The position numbers and the translations under genes are program-made. The notes below the pieces were generated by a model, which was given only the letters and a program-made list of their open reading frames with translations, searched no databases and was not told the origin of the DNA. Shown here in pieces: positions 36,165 through 45,537 of a DNA stretch of 58,140 nt. Position 1 is the first letter of the stretch, and every line of letters begins with the position of its first letter. This stretch comes from Bordetella parapertussis (lineage in GTDB: Bacteria; Pseudomonadota; Gammaproteobacteria; Burkholderiales; SG8-41): assembly GCA_945870465.1 (NCBI GenBank), contig CAMBSS010000004.1, positions 1-58,140 of the forward strand, written 5' to 3'.

Positions 36165-37892
36165 ATGAGCTTTACCCTGCACGGCATTCCGGTATCCGGC
36201 GGCATCGCCATCGGACACGCGCACCTGGTGTCCCATGCCCGGCTCGAGGTCGCGCATTACGTGGTGCCGCAAGCCCAGATCGCCGAGGAATTGACGCGCT
36301 TCGACGCTGCCCTGACGACGGTGCGCGCCGAACTGGAGGAATTGCGCACGCAGATTCCGGCCAATGCGCCGCAGGAGTTCGACGCCTTCCTCAACCTGCA
36401 CCTGATGATACTGAACGACACGACGCTGTCGAAAGCGCCGCGCGAAATCATCGCAGCCGAACAGTGCAATGCCGAATGGGCGCTGAAAGTGCAGCTCGAC
36501 GCGCTGCTCGACCAGTTCGACCAGATCGAAGACGGCTATCTGCGCGAGCGCAAAGCCGACGTCATCCAGGTCGTCGAACGCCTGATGAAAGTACTGTTCG
36601 GCCAACCCGGCTACACGCCACCGGAGCGCGCGGGCGACGAACAAAACCTGATCCTGGTCGCGCACGACCTGTCGCCGGCAGACGTGATCCAGTTCAAACA
36701 GCACCAGTTCGCGAGCTTCATCACCGATCTGGGTGGCACCACATCGCACACCGCGATCGTCGCCCGCAGCCTCAACATCCCGTCGATCGTCGCGTTGCAC
36801 CACGCGCGCCAGCTGATCCGCGAAAACGAACTGATGATCGTCGACGGCACGCAGGGCGTGGTTATCGTCGATCCCGATCCGCAGGCGCTGGCCGAATACA
36901 AGCTGCGGCAGCATCAATGGGAGCTCGAACGGCAAAAGCTCAAACGCCTGCGCGACACCCGCGCGGCCACTCTCGACGAGATCGAAATCGAGCTGCAGGC
37001 CAACATCGAGCTGCCGGACGACATCGCGGACGTGCGCGAAAACGGGGCGACCGGCGTCGGTCTCTTTCGCACCGAGTTCCTGTTCCTGAACCGCGACAAC
37101 CTGCCCGACGAGGACGAGCAGTTCGAGGCCTACCGGCGCGTGGTGCGCGAAATGGAGGGCCTGCCTGTCACCATCCGCACCTACGACCTCGGTGCCGACA
37201 AGCAGATCAACGGCTCCGTATCGACGGGCACCAATCCGGCGCTGGGCCTGCGCGCGATCAGGCTTTCGCTGACCGAACCGCAAATGTTTCTGGCGCAACT
37301 GCGCGCGCTGCTGCGCGCCTCGCATTACGGCAAGCTGAAGATCCTCATCCCGATGCTGATGAGCGCGCCGGAAATCGCGCAAACGCTGGGCCACATCGCG
37401 CAGGCCAAGCAGATGCTCAAAGACAAGTTCATTCCGTTCGATCAAAAAATCGAGGTCGGCGGCATGATCGAGATCCCGGCGGCGGCGCTGGCGATCAACA
37501 CGTTCATCAACAAACTCGACTTCCTTTCGATCGGCACCAACGACCTTATCCAGTACACGCTGGCGATCGACCGCACCGATGATACCGTCTCCCACCTCTA
37601 CGATCCGCTGCATCCGGCAGTGCTGAACCTCGTCGCGCACATCATCAAAGCCTGCAACAAGGCCGGCAAGCCAATCGCCCTGTGCGGCGAGATGGCGGGC
37701 GACGTACAGCTGACGCGCCTCCTGCTCGGTTTTGGACTGCGCCAATTGTCGATGCATCCGGCGCGCCTGCTCGAAGTCAAGCAGCAGGTGTTGAGAACCA
37801 GGCTGCGCGACATCGTGCCCCAGGTCGGCAAGATGCTGCGCGCGGACGACCCGGACAAGCTCCGCGCGATGCTGGCGCGCCTGAACGCATAA
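36165..37892 (+). CDS. ptsI: PTS enzyme I (phosphoenolpyruvate-protein phosphotransferase)
   Basis: 575 residues from the ATG at MSFTLHGIPVSGG; the open frame upstream runs through the repeat element and is not coding. Phosphorylated H195 is in LGGTTSHTAIVARS. The C-terminal PEP barrel has VGLFRTEFLFL, DLGADKQ, NPALGLRAIR and the catalytic cysteine in IALCGEMAGD. It starts the phosphate chain from PEP to HPr. No ribosome site is visible before the ATG, perhaps because the repeat replaced it. Confidence 0.96.
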   Translation: MSFTLHGIPVSGGIAIGHAHLVSHARLEVAHYVVPQAQIAEELTRFDAALTTVRAELEELRTQIPANAPQEFDAFLNLHLMILNDTTLSKAPREIIAAEQCNAEWALKVQLDALLDQFDQIEDGYLRERKADVIQVVERLMKVLFGQPGYTPPERAGDEQNLILVAHDLSPADVIQFKQHQFASFITDLGGTTSHTAIVARSLNIPSIVALHHARQLIRENELMIVDGTQGVVIVDPDPQALAEYKLRQHQWELERQKLKRLRDTRAATLDEIEIELQANIELPDDIADVRENGATGVGLFRTEFLFLNRDNLPDEDEQFEAYRRVVREMEGLPVTIRTYDLGADKQINGSVSTGTNPALGLRAIRLSLTEPQMFLAQLRALLRASHYGKLKILIPMLMSAPEIAQTLGHIAQAKQMLKDKFIPFDQKIEVGGMIEIPAAALAINTFINKLDFLSIGTNDLIQYTLAIDRTDDTVSHLYDPLHPAVLNLVAHIIKACNKAGKPIALCGEMAGDVQLTRLLLGFGLRQLSMHPARLLEVKQQVLRTRLRDIVPQVGKMLRADDPDKLRAMLARLNA

Positions 37893-37983
37893 GCCCTGCG
37901 ACGCCAGCACCTCAAGGCGGGCTGCCTGCTTAACGCTTATTTGACAACTCCAGCCGTGAGGCTGTAAGGTTATGACAGTTTTC

Positions 37984-38040
37984 GTGCGCCGATTTGAGTT
38001 CAGCTTGCGGGCGCCTAATAAATCCGGCTAAAGAGAAGGA
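37984..38040 (+). promoter_or_regulatory. SAM-II riboswitch upstream of metX
   Basis: Stem P1 GCGCC (37986-37990) pairs with GGCGC (38010-38014). The loop starts GATTTGA, and after P1 come TAATAAAT and GGCTAAAGA, the invariant strings of the SAM-II pseudoknot, matching the metX aptamer of known crystal structure almost base for base in those parts. The segment ends in the purine-rich GAGAAGGA that serves as ribosome site in SAM-II leaders. Binding SAM should shut off metX. Confidence 0.88.
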
Positions 38041-38041
38041 C

Positions 38042-38075
38042 AACCCGGGACTAGCGCAAGCGGACCGGGTTTTTT
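38042..38075 (+). terminator. Intrinsic terminator-like hairpin between riboswitch and metX
   Basis: AACCCGG (38042-38048) pairs with CCGGGTT (38065-38071), followed by more T. It lies just downstream of the aptamer and five bases before the metX ATG. It may stop transcription when SAM is bound, or loop out so that the upstream ribosome site lies about 10 bases from the ATG. Confidence 0.72.
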
Positions 38076-38080
38076 CGTTT

Positions 38081-39229
38081 ATGGACAACACGGCAGATCC
38101 ACATTCGGTAGGGGCGGTCACTCCGCGCCTTGCGAAATTTACCGCGCCGCTCGTGCTCGCGAGCGGCGCGACGCTCGCCGGCTATGAACTTGCGTTTGAA
38201 ACGTACGGCACGCTCAATGCCGACAAATCGAACGCAGTGCTGGTTTGTCATGCGTTGAACGCTTCGCATCACGTGGCCGGCTACTACGCCGACGATCCGA
38301 AGAACGTCGGCTGGTGGGACAACCTGATTGGCCCCGGCAAGCCGCTCGACACCAATCGCTTTTGCGTGATCGGCGTCAACAATCTCGGCGGCTGCTTTGG
38401 TTCCACCGGCCCGTCGTCGCCCAATCCGGCAACGGGCAAACCATGGGGCGCGGATTTTCCGCTGGTCACGGTGGAAGACTGGGTCACCACCCAGGCGCGG
38501 CTCGCCGATCAACTCGGCATCCGGCGCTTTGCCGCGGTCTTGGGCGGCAGCCTCGGCGCGATGCAGGCGCTGTCATGGACCATTCAATATCCCGAACGCC
38601 TCGGTCATGCGCTGGTAATCGCGTGCGCGCCGAATTTGTCGGCGCAGAATATTGCGTTCAACGAAGTCGCGCGCCAGGCCATCATCACCGATCCCGATTT
38701 TCACGGCGGGCACTATTACGAGCACAACACGCGGCCGACCCGCGGCTTGCGGGTCGCGCGCATGGTCGGCCACATCACTTACCTGTCGGACGACGAGATG
38801 GCCAGCAAGTTTGGGCGCCAGCTGCGCCACGGCAAGCTCAATTACTCGTTCGGCGTCGAATTCGAAATCGAGTCCTACCTGCGCCACCAAGCCGATAAAT
38901 TTTCGGACTATTTCGATGCCAATACCTATCTGCGCATCACCAAGGCGCTCGACTACTTCGACCCGGCCGCGGCGCATGGCGGCAACCTGAGCCTTGCGCT
39001 GGAGCCCGCGACGGCAAGCTTTCTGGTGGTCTCGTTTACCACCGACTGGCGTTTTTCGCCCGAGCGCTCGCGCGAAATCATCAAGGCGCTGCTCGACAAC
39101 CGGCGCGACGTGACTTACGCCGAGATCGAAGCGCCCCACGGCCACGATGCTTTCCTGCTCGACGATGCACGCTACCACCGTCTGGTTGCCGCTTACTTCG
39201 AGCGCATCGCTGCGGGGTTGACCGCATGA
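38081..39229 (+). CDS. metX: Homoserine O-acyltransferase MetX
   Basis: 382 residues from the ATG of MDNTADPHS; the 29 open codons before it are the riboswitch. Alpha/beta-hydrolase fold with nucleophile S157 in [13 protein letters not shown], the aspartate in the [11 protein letters not shown] region and the histidine in [12 protein letters not shown]. It activates homoserine for methionine synthesis. Whether acetyl-CoA or succinyl-CoA is used cannot be decided here; both occur in MetX proteins. It overlaps metW by 4 bases. Confidence 0.95.
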   Translation: MDNTADPHSVGAVTPRLAKFTAPLVLASGATLAGYELAFETYGTLNADKSNAVLVCHALNASHHVAGYYADDPKNVGWWDNLIGPGKPLDTNRFCVIGVNNLGGCFGSTGPSSPNPATGKPWGADFPLVTVEDWVTTQARLADQLGIRRFAAVLGGSLGAMQALSWTIQYPERLGHALVIACAPNLSAQNIAFNEVARQAIITDPDFHGGHYYEHNTRPTRGLRVARMVGHITYLSDDEMASKFGRQLRHGKLNYSFGVEFEIESYLRHQADKFSDYFDANTYLRITKALDYFDPAAAHGGNLSLALEPATASFLVVSFTTDWRFSPERSREIIKALLDNRRDVTYAEIEAPHGHDAFLLDDARYHRLVAAYFERIAAGLTA

Positions 39230-39822
39230 ATACCAACGCGATGCAGCGCGCCGATTTTGCAGCGATCGCCAACTGGATCAAATCCGGCGCCCGTGTTTTG
39301 GATCTTGGTTGCGGCGACGGCACGCTGTTGCGCTTTCTCGCCGAGCAGCGCGACACCATAGGCTATGGCGTGGAGATCGACGACGACGGCGTGCTGGCAT
39401 GCGCCAGAAACGGCGTTAACGTAATCCAGGGCGATATGGAACGCGGACTGTCTTCGTTCGCGGACGATTCTTTCGACTACGTGATCCTCTCGCAAACGCT
39501 GCAGGCGGTGCGCAGCAGCGAAAATGTCGTGCGTGAAATGCTGCGTGTCGGCCGCCAGGGCATAGTTACCTTTCCGAACTTCGGCTACTGGCGTAACCGG
39601 CTGCAGGTCATGTTCGGCAACATGCCGGTATCAGACAACCTGCCGTATGCCTGGTTCGATACGCCAAACATCCATCTGTGCACGACCACCGACTTCGAAA
39701 GTTTTTGCGGTACGCACGGCGTGCGCATTCTCGAACGCATCGTGATGACTCACGGCAAAGCCGTTACGGTAATACCGAACCTGCTCGGCAGCCTCGCGGT
39801 GTATCGCTTCGAGCGCGCCTAG
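39226..39822 (+). CDS. metW: Methionine biosynthesis protein MetW
   Basis: 198 residues. SAM-methyltransferase fold with motif [13 protein letters not shown] and [12 protein letters not shown]; the MetW-specific [12 protein letters not shown] and [12 protein letters not shown] are present. MetW is a partner needed for full MetX activity in several proteobacteria. Its start overlaps the metX stop (ATGA), so production is coupled. Confidence 0.95.
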   Translation: MNTNAMQRADFAAIANWIKSGARVLDLGCGDGTLLRFLAEQRDTIGYGVEIDDDGVLACARNGVNVIQGDMERGLSSFADDSFDYVILSQTLQAVRSSENVVREMLRVGRQGIVTFPNFGYWRNRLQVMFGNMPVSDNLPYAWFDTPNIHLCTTTDFESFCGTHGVRILERIVMTHGKAVTVIPNLLGSLAVYRFERA

Positions 39823-39823
39823 G

Positions 39824-41104
39824 GTGGCCGAACCACCTTCCACCCGCGGCGACTGGCGCCAGGCGCTCTTCAACCGGCGCATGCTGATCTGCGTGTTCAC
39901 CGGCTTCAGTTCGGGCCTGCCGCTGTATATCCTGCTTTCCCTGTTACCGGCATGGCTGCGCTCCGAGCACGTCGATCTGCGCGCCATCGGCTTGTTCGCG
40001 CTGGTGCAGTTTCCGTTCAACTGGAAGTTTTTGTGGTCGCCGCTGCTCGACCGCTACGCGCTGCCCGCGCTCGGCCGCCGGCGCGGCTGGATTCTCACGT
40101 CGCAAATCGCGCTGCTGATTGCATTGCCCGTGTTCGGCGCGCTCGACCCGCAATTCGATTTGTTGGCGATTGCGCTGCTGGCGATGGGCGTCGCGTTTTT
40201 CAGCGCGACCCAGGACATCGTGCTGGACGCTTACCGGCGCGAGATTCTCTCCGACACCGAGCTTGGCCTCGGCAGCTCGATCCACGTCAACGCGTACCGT
40301 ATCGCCGGCCTGGTGCCGGGTTCGCTGTCGCTGATCCTCGCCGACATCCTGCCGTGGAGCAGCGTTTTCTTCATCACCGCGCTTTTCATGCTGCCGGGCA
40401 TCGTCATGACGCTCACGGTGAACGAACCGGCAATCGCCGGCACGTTGCCGCGCTCGCTGCGCGACGCGGTAGTCGAACCGTTCCGCGAATTTATCTCGCG
40501 CGCCGGCCTGCGCCCGGCGCTGCTCATGCTGGCATTCATGGTGCTCTATAAATTGGGCGACAGCATGGCCACTGCGCTGGCGACGCCGTTTTATCTCGAC
40601 ATGGGATTCACCAAGACCGAAATCGGCCTGATCGCCAAGCACGCGGGCTTGTGGCCGAGCGTAATCGGCGGACTGATCGGCGGCATCTGGATGATAAAAC
40701 TCGGCATCAACCGCGCACTGTGGCTGTTCGGCGTGGTGCAACTGGTGTCGATACTCGGCTTTGCTTTACTGACCCAGTTTCCGCAAGACCGCGTTGTGCT
40801 CGCGATCGCAATCAGTTTCGAGGCTCTCGGCGTCGGGCTGGGCACCGTCGCATTCGTCGCCTACATTGCCCGCGCAACGCACCCGCTTTACACCGCCACT
40901 CAGTTCGCGTTGTTCACGAGCCTGGCCGCAGCGCCCCGTGTAGTCATCAACTCGGTGACCGGCGTGCTGGTCGAACAGACAGGTTGGCTGAATTTTTTCT
41001 TCATTTGCACGCTGCTGGCTGTGCCCGGCATGCTGCTGCTGCCCAAAGTGGCGCCGTGGAATGGCGACCAGCCCGCGCCGCGGAGCGCGGCAAACCCGCC
41101 ATAG
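39824..41104 (+). CDS. ampG: AmpG-like muropeptide permease
   Basis: 426 residues, starting at GTG just after the metW stop. MFS fold with 12 or more helices. The opening FTGFSSGLPLYILLSLLPAWL in short form (FSSGLPLY) and WKFLWSPLLDRY are AmpG hallmarks, as is ATQDIVLDAYRRE. It imports anhydro-muropeptides for recycling, feeding AnmK encoded at 19.2-20.2 kb. It converges on the AsmA-family gene across 10 bases. Confidence 0.93.
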   Translation: MAEPPSTRGDWRQALFNRRMLICVFTGFSSGLPLYILLSLLPAWLRSEHVDLRAIGLFALVQFPFNWKFLWSPLLDRYALPALGRRRGWILTSQIALLIALPVFGALDPQFDLLAIALLAMGVAFFSATQDIVLDAYRREILSDTELGLGSSIHVNAYRIAGLVPGSLSLILADILPWSSVFFITALFMLPGIVMTLTVNEPAIAGTLPRSLRDAVVEPFREFISRAGLRPALLMLAFMVLYKLGDSMATALATPFYLDMGFTKTEIGLIAKHAGLWPSVIGGLIGGIWMIKLGINRALWLFGVVQLVSILGFALLTQFPQDRVVLAIAISFEALGVGLGTVAFVAYIARATHPLYTATQFALFTSLAAAPRVVINSVTGVLVEQTGWLNFFFICTLLAVPGMLLLPKVAPWNGDQPAPRSAANPP

Positions 41105-41114
41105 ACTGCGCCTG

Positions 41115-42458
41115 TTATTTTGCCGGTTCTTTTTTGCCGAACAGATTGCCGATAGCCTGACCGGCTTTTGCGCCCAGCCCGGTGCCAACGCCCGGCAGCA
41201 GCACGGTACCGATTGCCGCGCCGGCCATCGCCGCTGTCGTTGGGTAAAGCAAGGGCGAATGGACCGTGCCCGCGACGTTGAGTGGAATCCCTGTGCTGGC
41301 GCCCAGCGCTTTGACCTGTGCGTTTACGCGTCCTGACAACTCCTGCTTGGGCGAAATATTCACGTTGCCATCCGCAGCCAGCGCTCCCGAAGAGATCTTG
41401 AGCTGCGTAAATTGATGCGCACCGCGGTCCCTGACGAGATGGCCGGACAGCTGATCGAACTTGGTCTCGCCGCCGCCGGTATCCTTCTTGATCAGGCTGG
41501 TCGCCGACTTAACGATATCGACGCCGTGCAGGACGCCGTTCTGCACGTCAAAAGGCGTCTCCAGGTGCAGCGCGTTCAATATCTGACCGGCATCGGCCGC
41601 CGCCGCTGAGAACACCGGCTTCGCGCTGAGCCTTCCGCTCATGTTGGTGCCCGGCGAGACCAGCGGCACCAGGGTTTTGAGTTCAACCTGATTGATGTCG
41701 AAGTTGCCCTTGACCTGCAGCCCTTTCTGCCACACCGCGGTCGCCTTGCCGTTCACTGTGCCGCCGTACAGCTTGGCAGAAATGTGGCTGAAATCCGCGT
41801 TGGTGAGCGTTGCAACGCCTTTAATGATGAGCTCGTCGAATTCGATCACCGGTCCGACCGGCGACTTCCAGGATTTCGCCGCGACGTCGATCAGGTAATT
41901 CGACTTGTCGGGCTTGACCGACGCCTTGAGTTTGCCGTCCTGCGTGGCAAACAACGCGTCGACCGGTTCGCCCTTGCTGTCGAGGTTCACCCGCGCGTCG
42001 AACGGACCAAAACTCGACTTGTCGAATTTGACCAGCACGTCATCGAGACGGATGCTTTCGATTCTGGCGAGCGGCGGTTGCCCGGGCGTTTTTTCACCGT
42101 CCACCTTGCTCCATGCGGGGATTTTGTCGATCGCCTTCTGCGTCAACACCAGCGACTTGAGTTCGATGGACTTGATGATTTTCGTGGCCGCGAAGAGCGA
42201 AAACAACGCAGGCGTCACAGTGACTTTGCCGAGCTTGATGTCTTCGGTCTTGCCGACCGTGATGCCGTCGATGGTCAGATGCGGCAGCGGCAGCACGCCG
42301 AACCTGATGCTCCTGATCATTACCGGCTCCTTCAGCCTGGCCGAAGCTTCTTTTTCAATGCGCGGAATATAATCGTCCAGCGTAACGAACAACGGCACGG
42401 CCGCCGCAACTGCGAGCAGCACTCCCAGCGCGATCAAGCTGCGTTTAAGCCATTTCAT
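41115..42458 (-). CDS. AsmA family protein
   Basis: 447 residues from the ATG of MKWLKRSLIALGV. One N-terminal transmembrane helix (about 5-25) is followed by FVTLDDYIPRIEKEASARL and a long beta-rich periplasmic region with the AsmA-like C-terminal domain (about 250-400; FDQLSGHLVRDRGAHQFTQL in short form). The C-terminal tail has two glycine/alanine-rich hydrophobic stretches (GAAIGTVLLPGVGTGLG). AsmA-type proteins are now linked to phospholipid transfer between the membranes; which member this is remains open. Confidence 0.87.
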   Translation of the reverse strand: MKWLKRSLIALGVLLAVAAAVPLFVTLDDYIPRIEKEASARLKEPVMIRSIRFGVLPLPHLTIDGITVGKTEDIKLGKVTVTPALFSLFAATKIIKSIELKSLVLTQKAIDKIPAWSKVDGEKTPGQPPLARIESIRLDDVLVKFDKSSFGPFDARVNLDSKGEPVDALFATQDGKLKASVKPDKSNYLIDVAAKSWKSPVGPVIEFDELIIKGVATLTNADFSHISAKLYGGTVNGKATAVWQKGLQVKGNFDINQVELKTLVPLVSPGTNMSGRLSAKPVFSAAAADAGQILNALHLETPFDVQNGVLHGVDIVKSATSLIKKDTGGGETKFDQLSGHLVRDRGAHQFTQLKISSGALAADGNVNISPKQELSGRVNAQVKALGASTGIPLNVAGTVHSPLLYPTTAAMAGAAIGTVLLPGVGTGLGAKAGQAIGNLFGKKEPAK

Positions 42459-42574
42459 ATCAGTATCCGGAGAACTGCAGGGCAATCAGCAGGGACTCAT
42501 CGCCTGGCGCGCGCAACCTGCAGCGGGTAAGACGACGCAGATTATCATGATACATTGGGTTTTAGCTTGATTAA

Positions 42575-42901
42575 GGCCTGCGCTACGGCGAAGGCATGCT
42601 GCAAATGAAGTCCGGCGCGACCAAAAAAATATTCTGGCACGGCCCGTCCATCGGTTTTGACGTGGGCGGCAATGCCTCCAAAGTTTTCATACTGGTTTAC
42701 CACCTGCCCAACACCGAAAAAATCTTCATGCGCTTCCCGGCAGTGGACGGCAGCCTTTACTACGTGGGCGGGGCCGGCATCAACTATCAGAAGCGCGACA
42801 AGATCGTGCTCGCACCCATCCGCCTGGGCGTCGGCCTGCGCGCCGGTGCGAGCGTTGGCTATATGCACTACACCAGGAAAAAGACGATCAATCCGTTCTG
42901 A
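42575..42901 (+). pseudogene. 5'-truncated DUF1134 (EipA-like) gene
   Basis: The visible frame encodes GATKKIFWHGPSIGFDVGG, the VFILVYHLP stretch, VDGSLYYVGGAG and the C-terminal YTRKKTINPF, which is the C-terminal half of DUF1134 proteins such as EipA. Family resemblance continues before the first ATG (42596) as GLRYGEG and is cut by a TAA at 42572-42574. The signal peptide and N-terminal half are absent. A 101-residue product could be made from the ATG, but it would lack export, so I regard it as a remnant. Confidence 0.72.
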
Positions 42902-42937
42902 GCGCCGGGCACGCCGGACGGTTGAGTGCCCGACCTG

Positions 42938-44056
42938 TTAAAGCAACGCCCCGCGCGCGGTGATCGGCCATAGCGCCTCGACGCGGCCGTTGCGCATGCA
43001 CACGAACCAGTCGTAAAGATTGACCGTCGGGTCGCAATGTCCGGGTATGAGTTTCAGCTTGTCGCCGACCTTGAAGCGCGTCGCCCCCCTGCTCTGCAGC
43101 ACGCCGTGTTCGTCCGACGCTTTCACGTAATCGACGTCCGCATAATCGGCGACGCGCGGCATGCCTGAGTCGATGCTCGACGCCTTGAGGCCGGCATCGA
43201 CGACCACGCGCTCCGGCGCGGGCGCGCTCATCACCGTCGTCCACACGAACAGGCTGTGCTCGAACTGCGGGATGCCGCTTTCGGTCCATTCGTTCTTCGC
43301 GTAATCGGCATCCATGAATATGTACGAGCCTGCCTGCAGCTCGTGATAAACACTGCTCGCCGCCTCGAACATATAACTGCCGGTGCCGGCGCCCGTCACG
43401 TAATCGCAGGCAATCCCCGCTTCGCCCAACAGGCGGGTCGTCGCGCGCACGTGCCCGACCGCGCGCGAGATTGCATCGCGCCGCTCATCGACTTTGCGGA
43501 TGTGCTGTGCCGACCCTTGGTACGCCTGCAATCCGGCGAACCGCAGATTGCCGCTGGCGGTAATTTGTTGCGCAAGTGCGACGGCCGGCGCGCCGGGCTG
43601 CACGCCGCAGCGGCCGGCGCCGACGTCGACTTCGACCAGCACATCGAGCTTGACGCCCGCCGCCCGCGCCGCGGCGTCGAGTGTCGTGACGTTACCCGCA
43701 TCGTCGGCACACACCGCGACATGCGCGCGCTTGTTAAGCTCTGCGAGCAATTTGACTTTGGCCGCGCCAACGACTTCGTTCGCGATCAGAATGTCCTTGA
43801 CGCCACCGGCGATGAGCGCCTCGGCTTCGCTGACTTTCTGCACGCAGACGCCGGCCGCGCCGAGCGCGATCTGCCGCAACGCGATTTCCGGGCACTTGTG
43901 ACTTTTCGCGTGCGGCCGCAAGCGTATGCTCCTGCCATGCAACGAATCCGGCAGGCGCTTCAAATTGCGCTCGAACTCATCGAGTTCGAGCATCAGGCAG
44001 GGCGTATCTACTTCGGCAAGCGGCATGCCGATTGCAGCGGCGGGACGGAAACTCAT
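42938..44056 (-). CDS. DSD1-type PLP enzyme (D-threonine aldolase/D-serine dehydratase-like)
   Basis: 372 residues. Alanine-racemase-like barrel with the PLP lysine K51 in RPHAKSHKC, followed by a beta domain. The metal pair H340 and D342 in GHCDPTVNLYD distinguishes this family from racemases. Members cleave D-threonine or 3-hydroxy-aspartate, or dehydrate D-serine; the sequence does not decide which. It is followed upstream by xth with a 7-base gap on the same strand. Confidence 0.9.
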   Translation of the reverse strand: MSFRPAAAIGMPLAEVDTPCLMLELDEFERNLKRLPDSLHGRSIRLRPHAKSHKCPEIALRQIALGAAGVCVQKVSEAEALIAGGVKDILIANEVVGAAKVKLLAELNKRAHVAVCADDAGNVTTLDAAARAAGVKLDVLVEVDVGAGRCGVQPGAPAVALAQQITASGNLRFAGLQAYQGSAQHIRKVDERRDAISRAVGHVRATTRLLGEAGIACDYVTGAGTGSYMFEAASSVYHELQAGSYIFMDADYAKNEWTESGIPQFEHSLFVWTTVMSAPAPERVVVDAGLKASSIDSGMPRVADYADVDYVKASDEHGVLQSRGATRFKVGDKLKLIPGHCDPTVNLYDWFVCMRNGRVEALWPITARGALL

Positions 44057-44063
44057 AGAGACC

Positions 44064-44840
44064 TCAGAGCTTGTAGTCGTAATCGATGATCAGGGGCGCG
44101 TGATCGGAGTAGCGCTCGTCTTTGTAGATTTTCACTTTTTTCGCGCACGCGGCGATGACGGGGGTCGCGACCTGGTAGTCGATGCGCCATCCGACATTTT
44201 TTGCCCACGCCTGGCCGCGGTTCGACCACCACGTATATTGTTCCTCGCGCTGGTCAATGCAGCGAAACACGTCGACATATTTCAGTTCGTCATATATTTT
44301 AGTCAGCCACTCGCGCTCCTCGGGCAAAAAACCCGAGTTCTTGCGGTTGCCGCGCCAGTTCTTGAGATCGATTTCCTTGTGTGCGATGTTCCAGTCGCCG
44401 CACAGGATGATTTCACGCCCTTCCTTCATGAGACGCGTCATATGCGGATAAAACTCCGCCATGAAGCGGAACTTCGACTGCTGGCGGTGCTCGCCGGCCG
44501 AACCCGACGGCAGATAAAGAGAAATTACCGAGAGCTTGCCGAAATCGGCGCGCACGTAGCGGCCTTCCGCGTCGAACTCGCGCACGCCTATGCCCTCGCT
44601 CACGCGGTCGGGTTTCACTTTCGAATAAAGACCGACGCCGCTATAGCCTTTTTTCTCGGCGTAGTGGAAATGGCCGTGAAAGCCGTGCGGAGCGAGCATT
44701 TCCGCCGTCATGTCCGCAGCCTGTGCTTTCAGCTCCTGCACGCAGACGATGTCAGCCTTCTGGCGCGCGAGCCAGCGCAAGAAACCTTTGGAAGTCGCCG
44801 AGCGGATACCGTTGAGATTCGCAGTGATTACGCGTAACAT
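44064..44840 (-). CDS. xth: Exodeoxyribonuclease III
   Basis: 258 residues. Endonuclease/exonuclease/phosphatase fold with N-terminal TANLNGIRSA, the metal-binding E36 in VCVQELKAQ, GDWNIAHKEIDLKN, and the catalytic aspartate-histidine pair in YSDHAPLIID. It cleaves DNA at abasic sites in base-excision repair. It is divergent from pyrE, the usual betaproteobacterial arrangement. Confidence 0.96.
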   Translation of the reverse strand: MLRVITANLNGIRSATSKGFLRWLARQKADIVCVQELKAQAADMTAEMLAPHGFHGHFHYAEKKGYSGVGLYSKVKPDRVSEGIGVREFDAEGRYVRADFGKLSVISLYLPSGSAGEHRQQSKFRFMAEFYPHMTRLMKEGREIILCGDWNIAHKEIDLKNWRGNRKNSGFLPEEREWLTKIYDELKYVDVFRCIDQREEQYTWWSNRGQAWAKNVGWRIDYQVATPVIAACAKKVKIYKDERYSDHAPLIIDYDYKL

Positions 44841-44883
44841 AATGTTTATGAAACGTTAATGTAGGGTGCTCGCAGGATTTTTC

Positions 44884-45537
44884 ATGCCGGACAATTTCAG
44901 ACAAGACTTCATCCGGTTCGTGGTGGGGCAAAAGGTGCTTTATTTTGGTGAATTCAAAACCAAGGCGGGCCGCTTGTCGCCTTACTTTTTCAATGCCGGA
45001 TTGTTTTACGATGGCCAGTCGCTGAAACAGCTCGCGCAATTTTACGCGAAAGCCATACTCGCTGCCCGCGTCGAATTCGACATGCTGTTCGGCCCCGCCT
45101 ACAAGGGCATTCCGCTGGTAGCGGCAGTGGCCATGGCGCTGGCCGACACGGGACGCAACGTGCGCTACAGTTTTAACCGCAAGGAAGAAAAAGACCACGG
45201 CGAAGGCGGCATGGTGGTCGGCGCGCCGCTGGCGGGCCGCGTGCTGATCATAGACGACGTGATTTCCGCCGGCACCTCGGTGCGCCAGTCGGTCGAAATC
45301 ATCAAGGCGGCGCAGGCCGTGCCGTGCGGGGTCGCCATCGCGCTCGACCGCATGGAACGCGGCTCCGGCGAACTGTCAGCCGCGCAGGAAGTCGAGCGTT
45401 TATATGGAATGCCGGTGATCAGCATCGCCCGGCTGGACGACCTGGTGGCTTATTTGCAGACGGACAGCGGGATGTCCGCCAACCTTACCGCGGTAAACAA
45501 ATACCGCGCACAATACGGAGTAACGGCACATGCATAA
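44884..45537 (+). CDS. pyrE: Orotate phosphoribosyltransferase
   Basis: 217 residues from the ATG with AGGA six bases upstream; a GTG at 44866 is an alternative. PRPP-binding loop VLIIDDVISAGTSVRQS, the flexible loop FNRKEEKDHGEGG, and KTKAGRLSPYFFNAGLF are PyrE signatures. It makes orotidine-5-phosphate in pyrimidine synthesis. It overlaps the DUF4124 gene by 8 bases. Confidence 0.97.
   Translation: MPDNFRQDFIRFVVGQKVLYFGEFKTKAGRLSPYFFNAGLFYDGQSLKQLAQFYAKAILAARVEFDMLFGPAYKGIPLVAAVAMALADTGRNVRYSFNRKEEKDHGEGGMVVGAPLAGRVLIIDDVISAGTSVRQSVEIIKAAQAVPCGVAIALDRMERGSGELSAAQEVERLYGMPVISIARLDDLVAYLQTDSGMSANLTAVNKYRAQYGVTAHA

Noticed and set aside
36141..37910. 589-codon open frame on the minus strand
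   Set aside because: Antisense of ptsI, whose protein is certain; the composition is that of a shadow frame.
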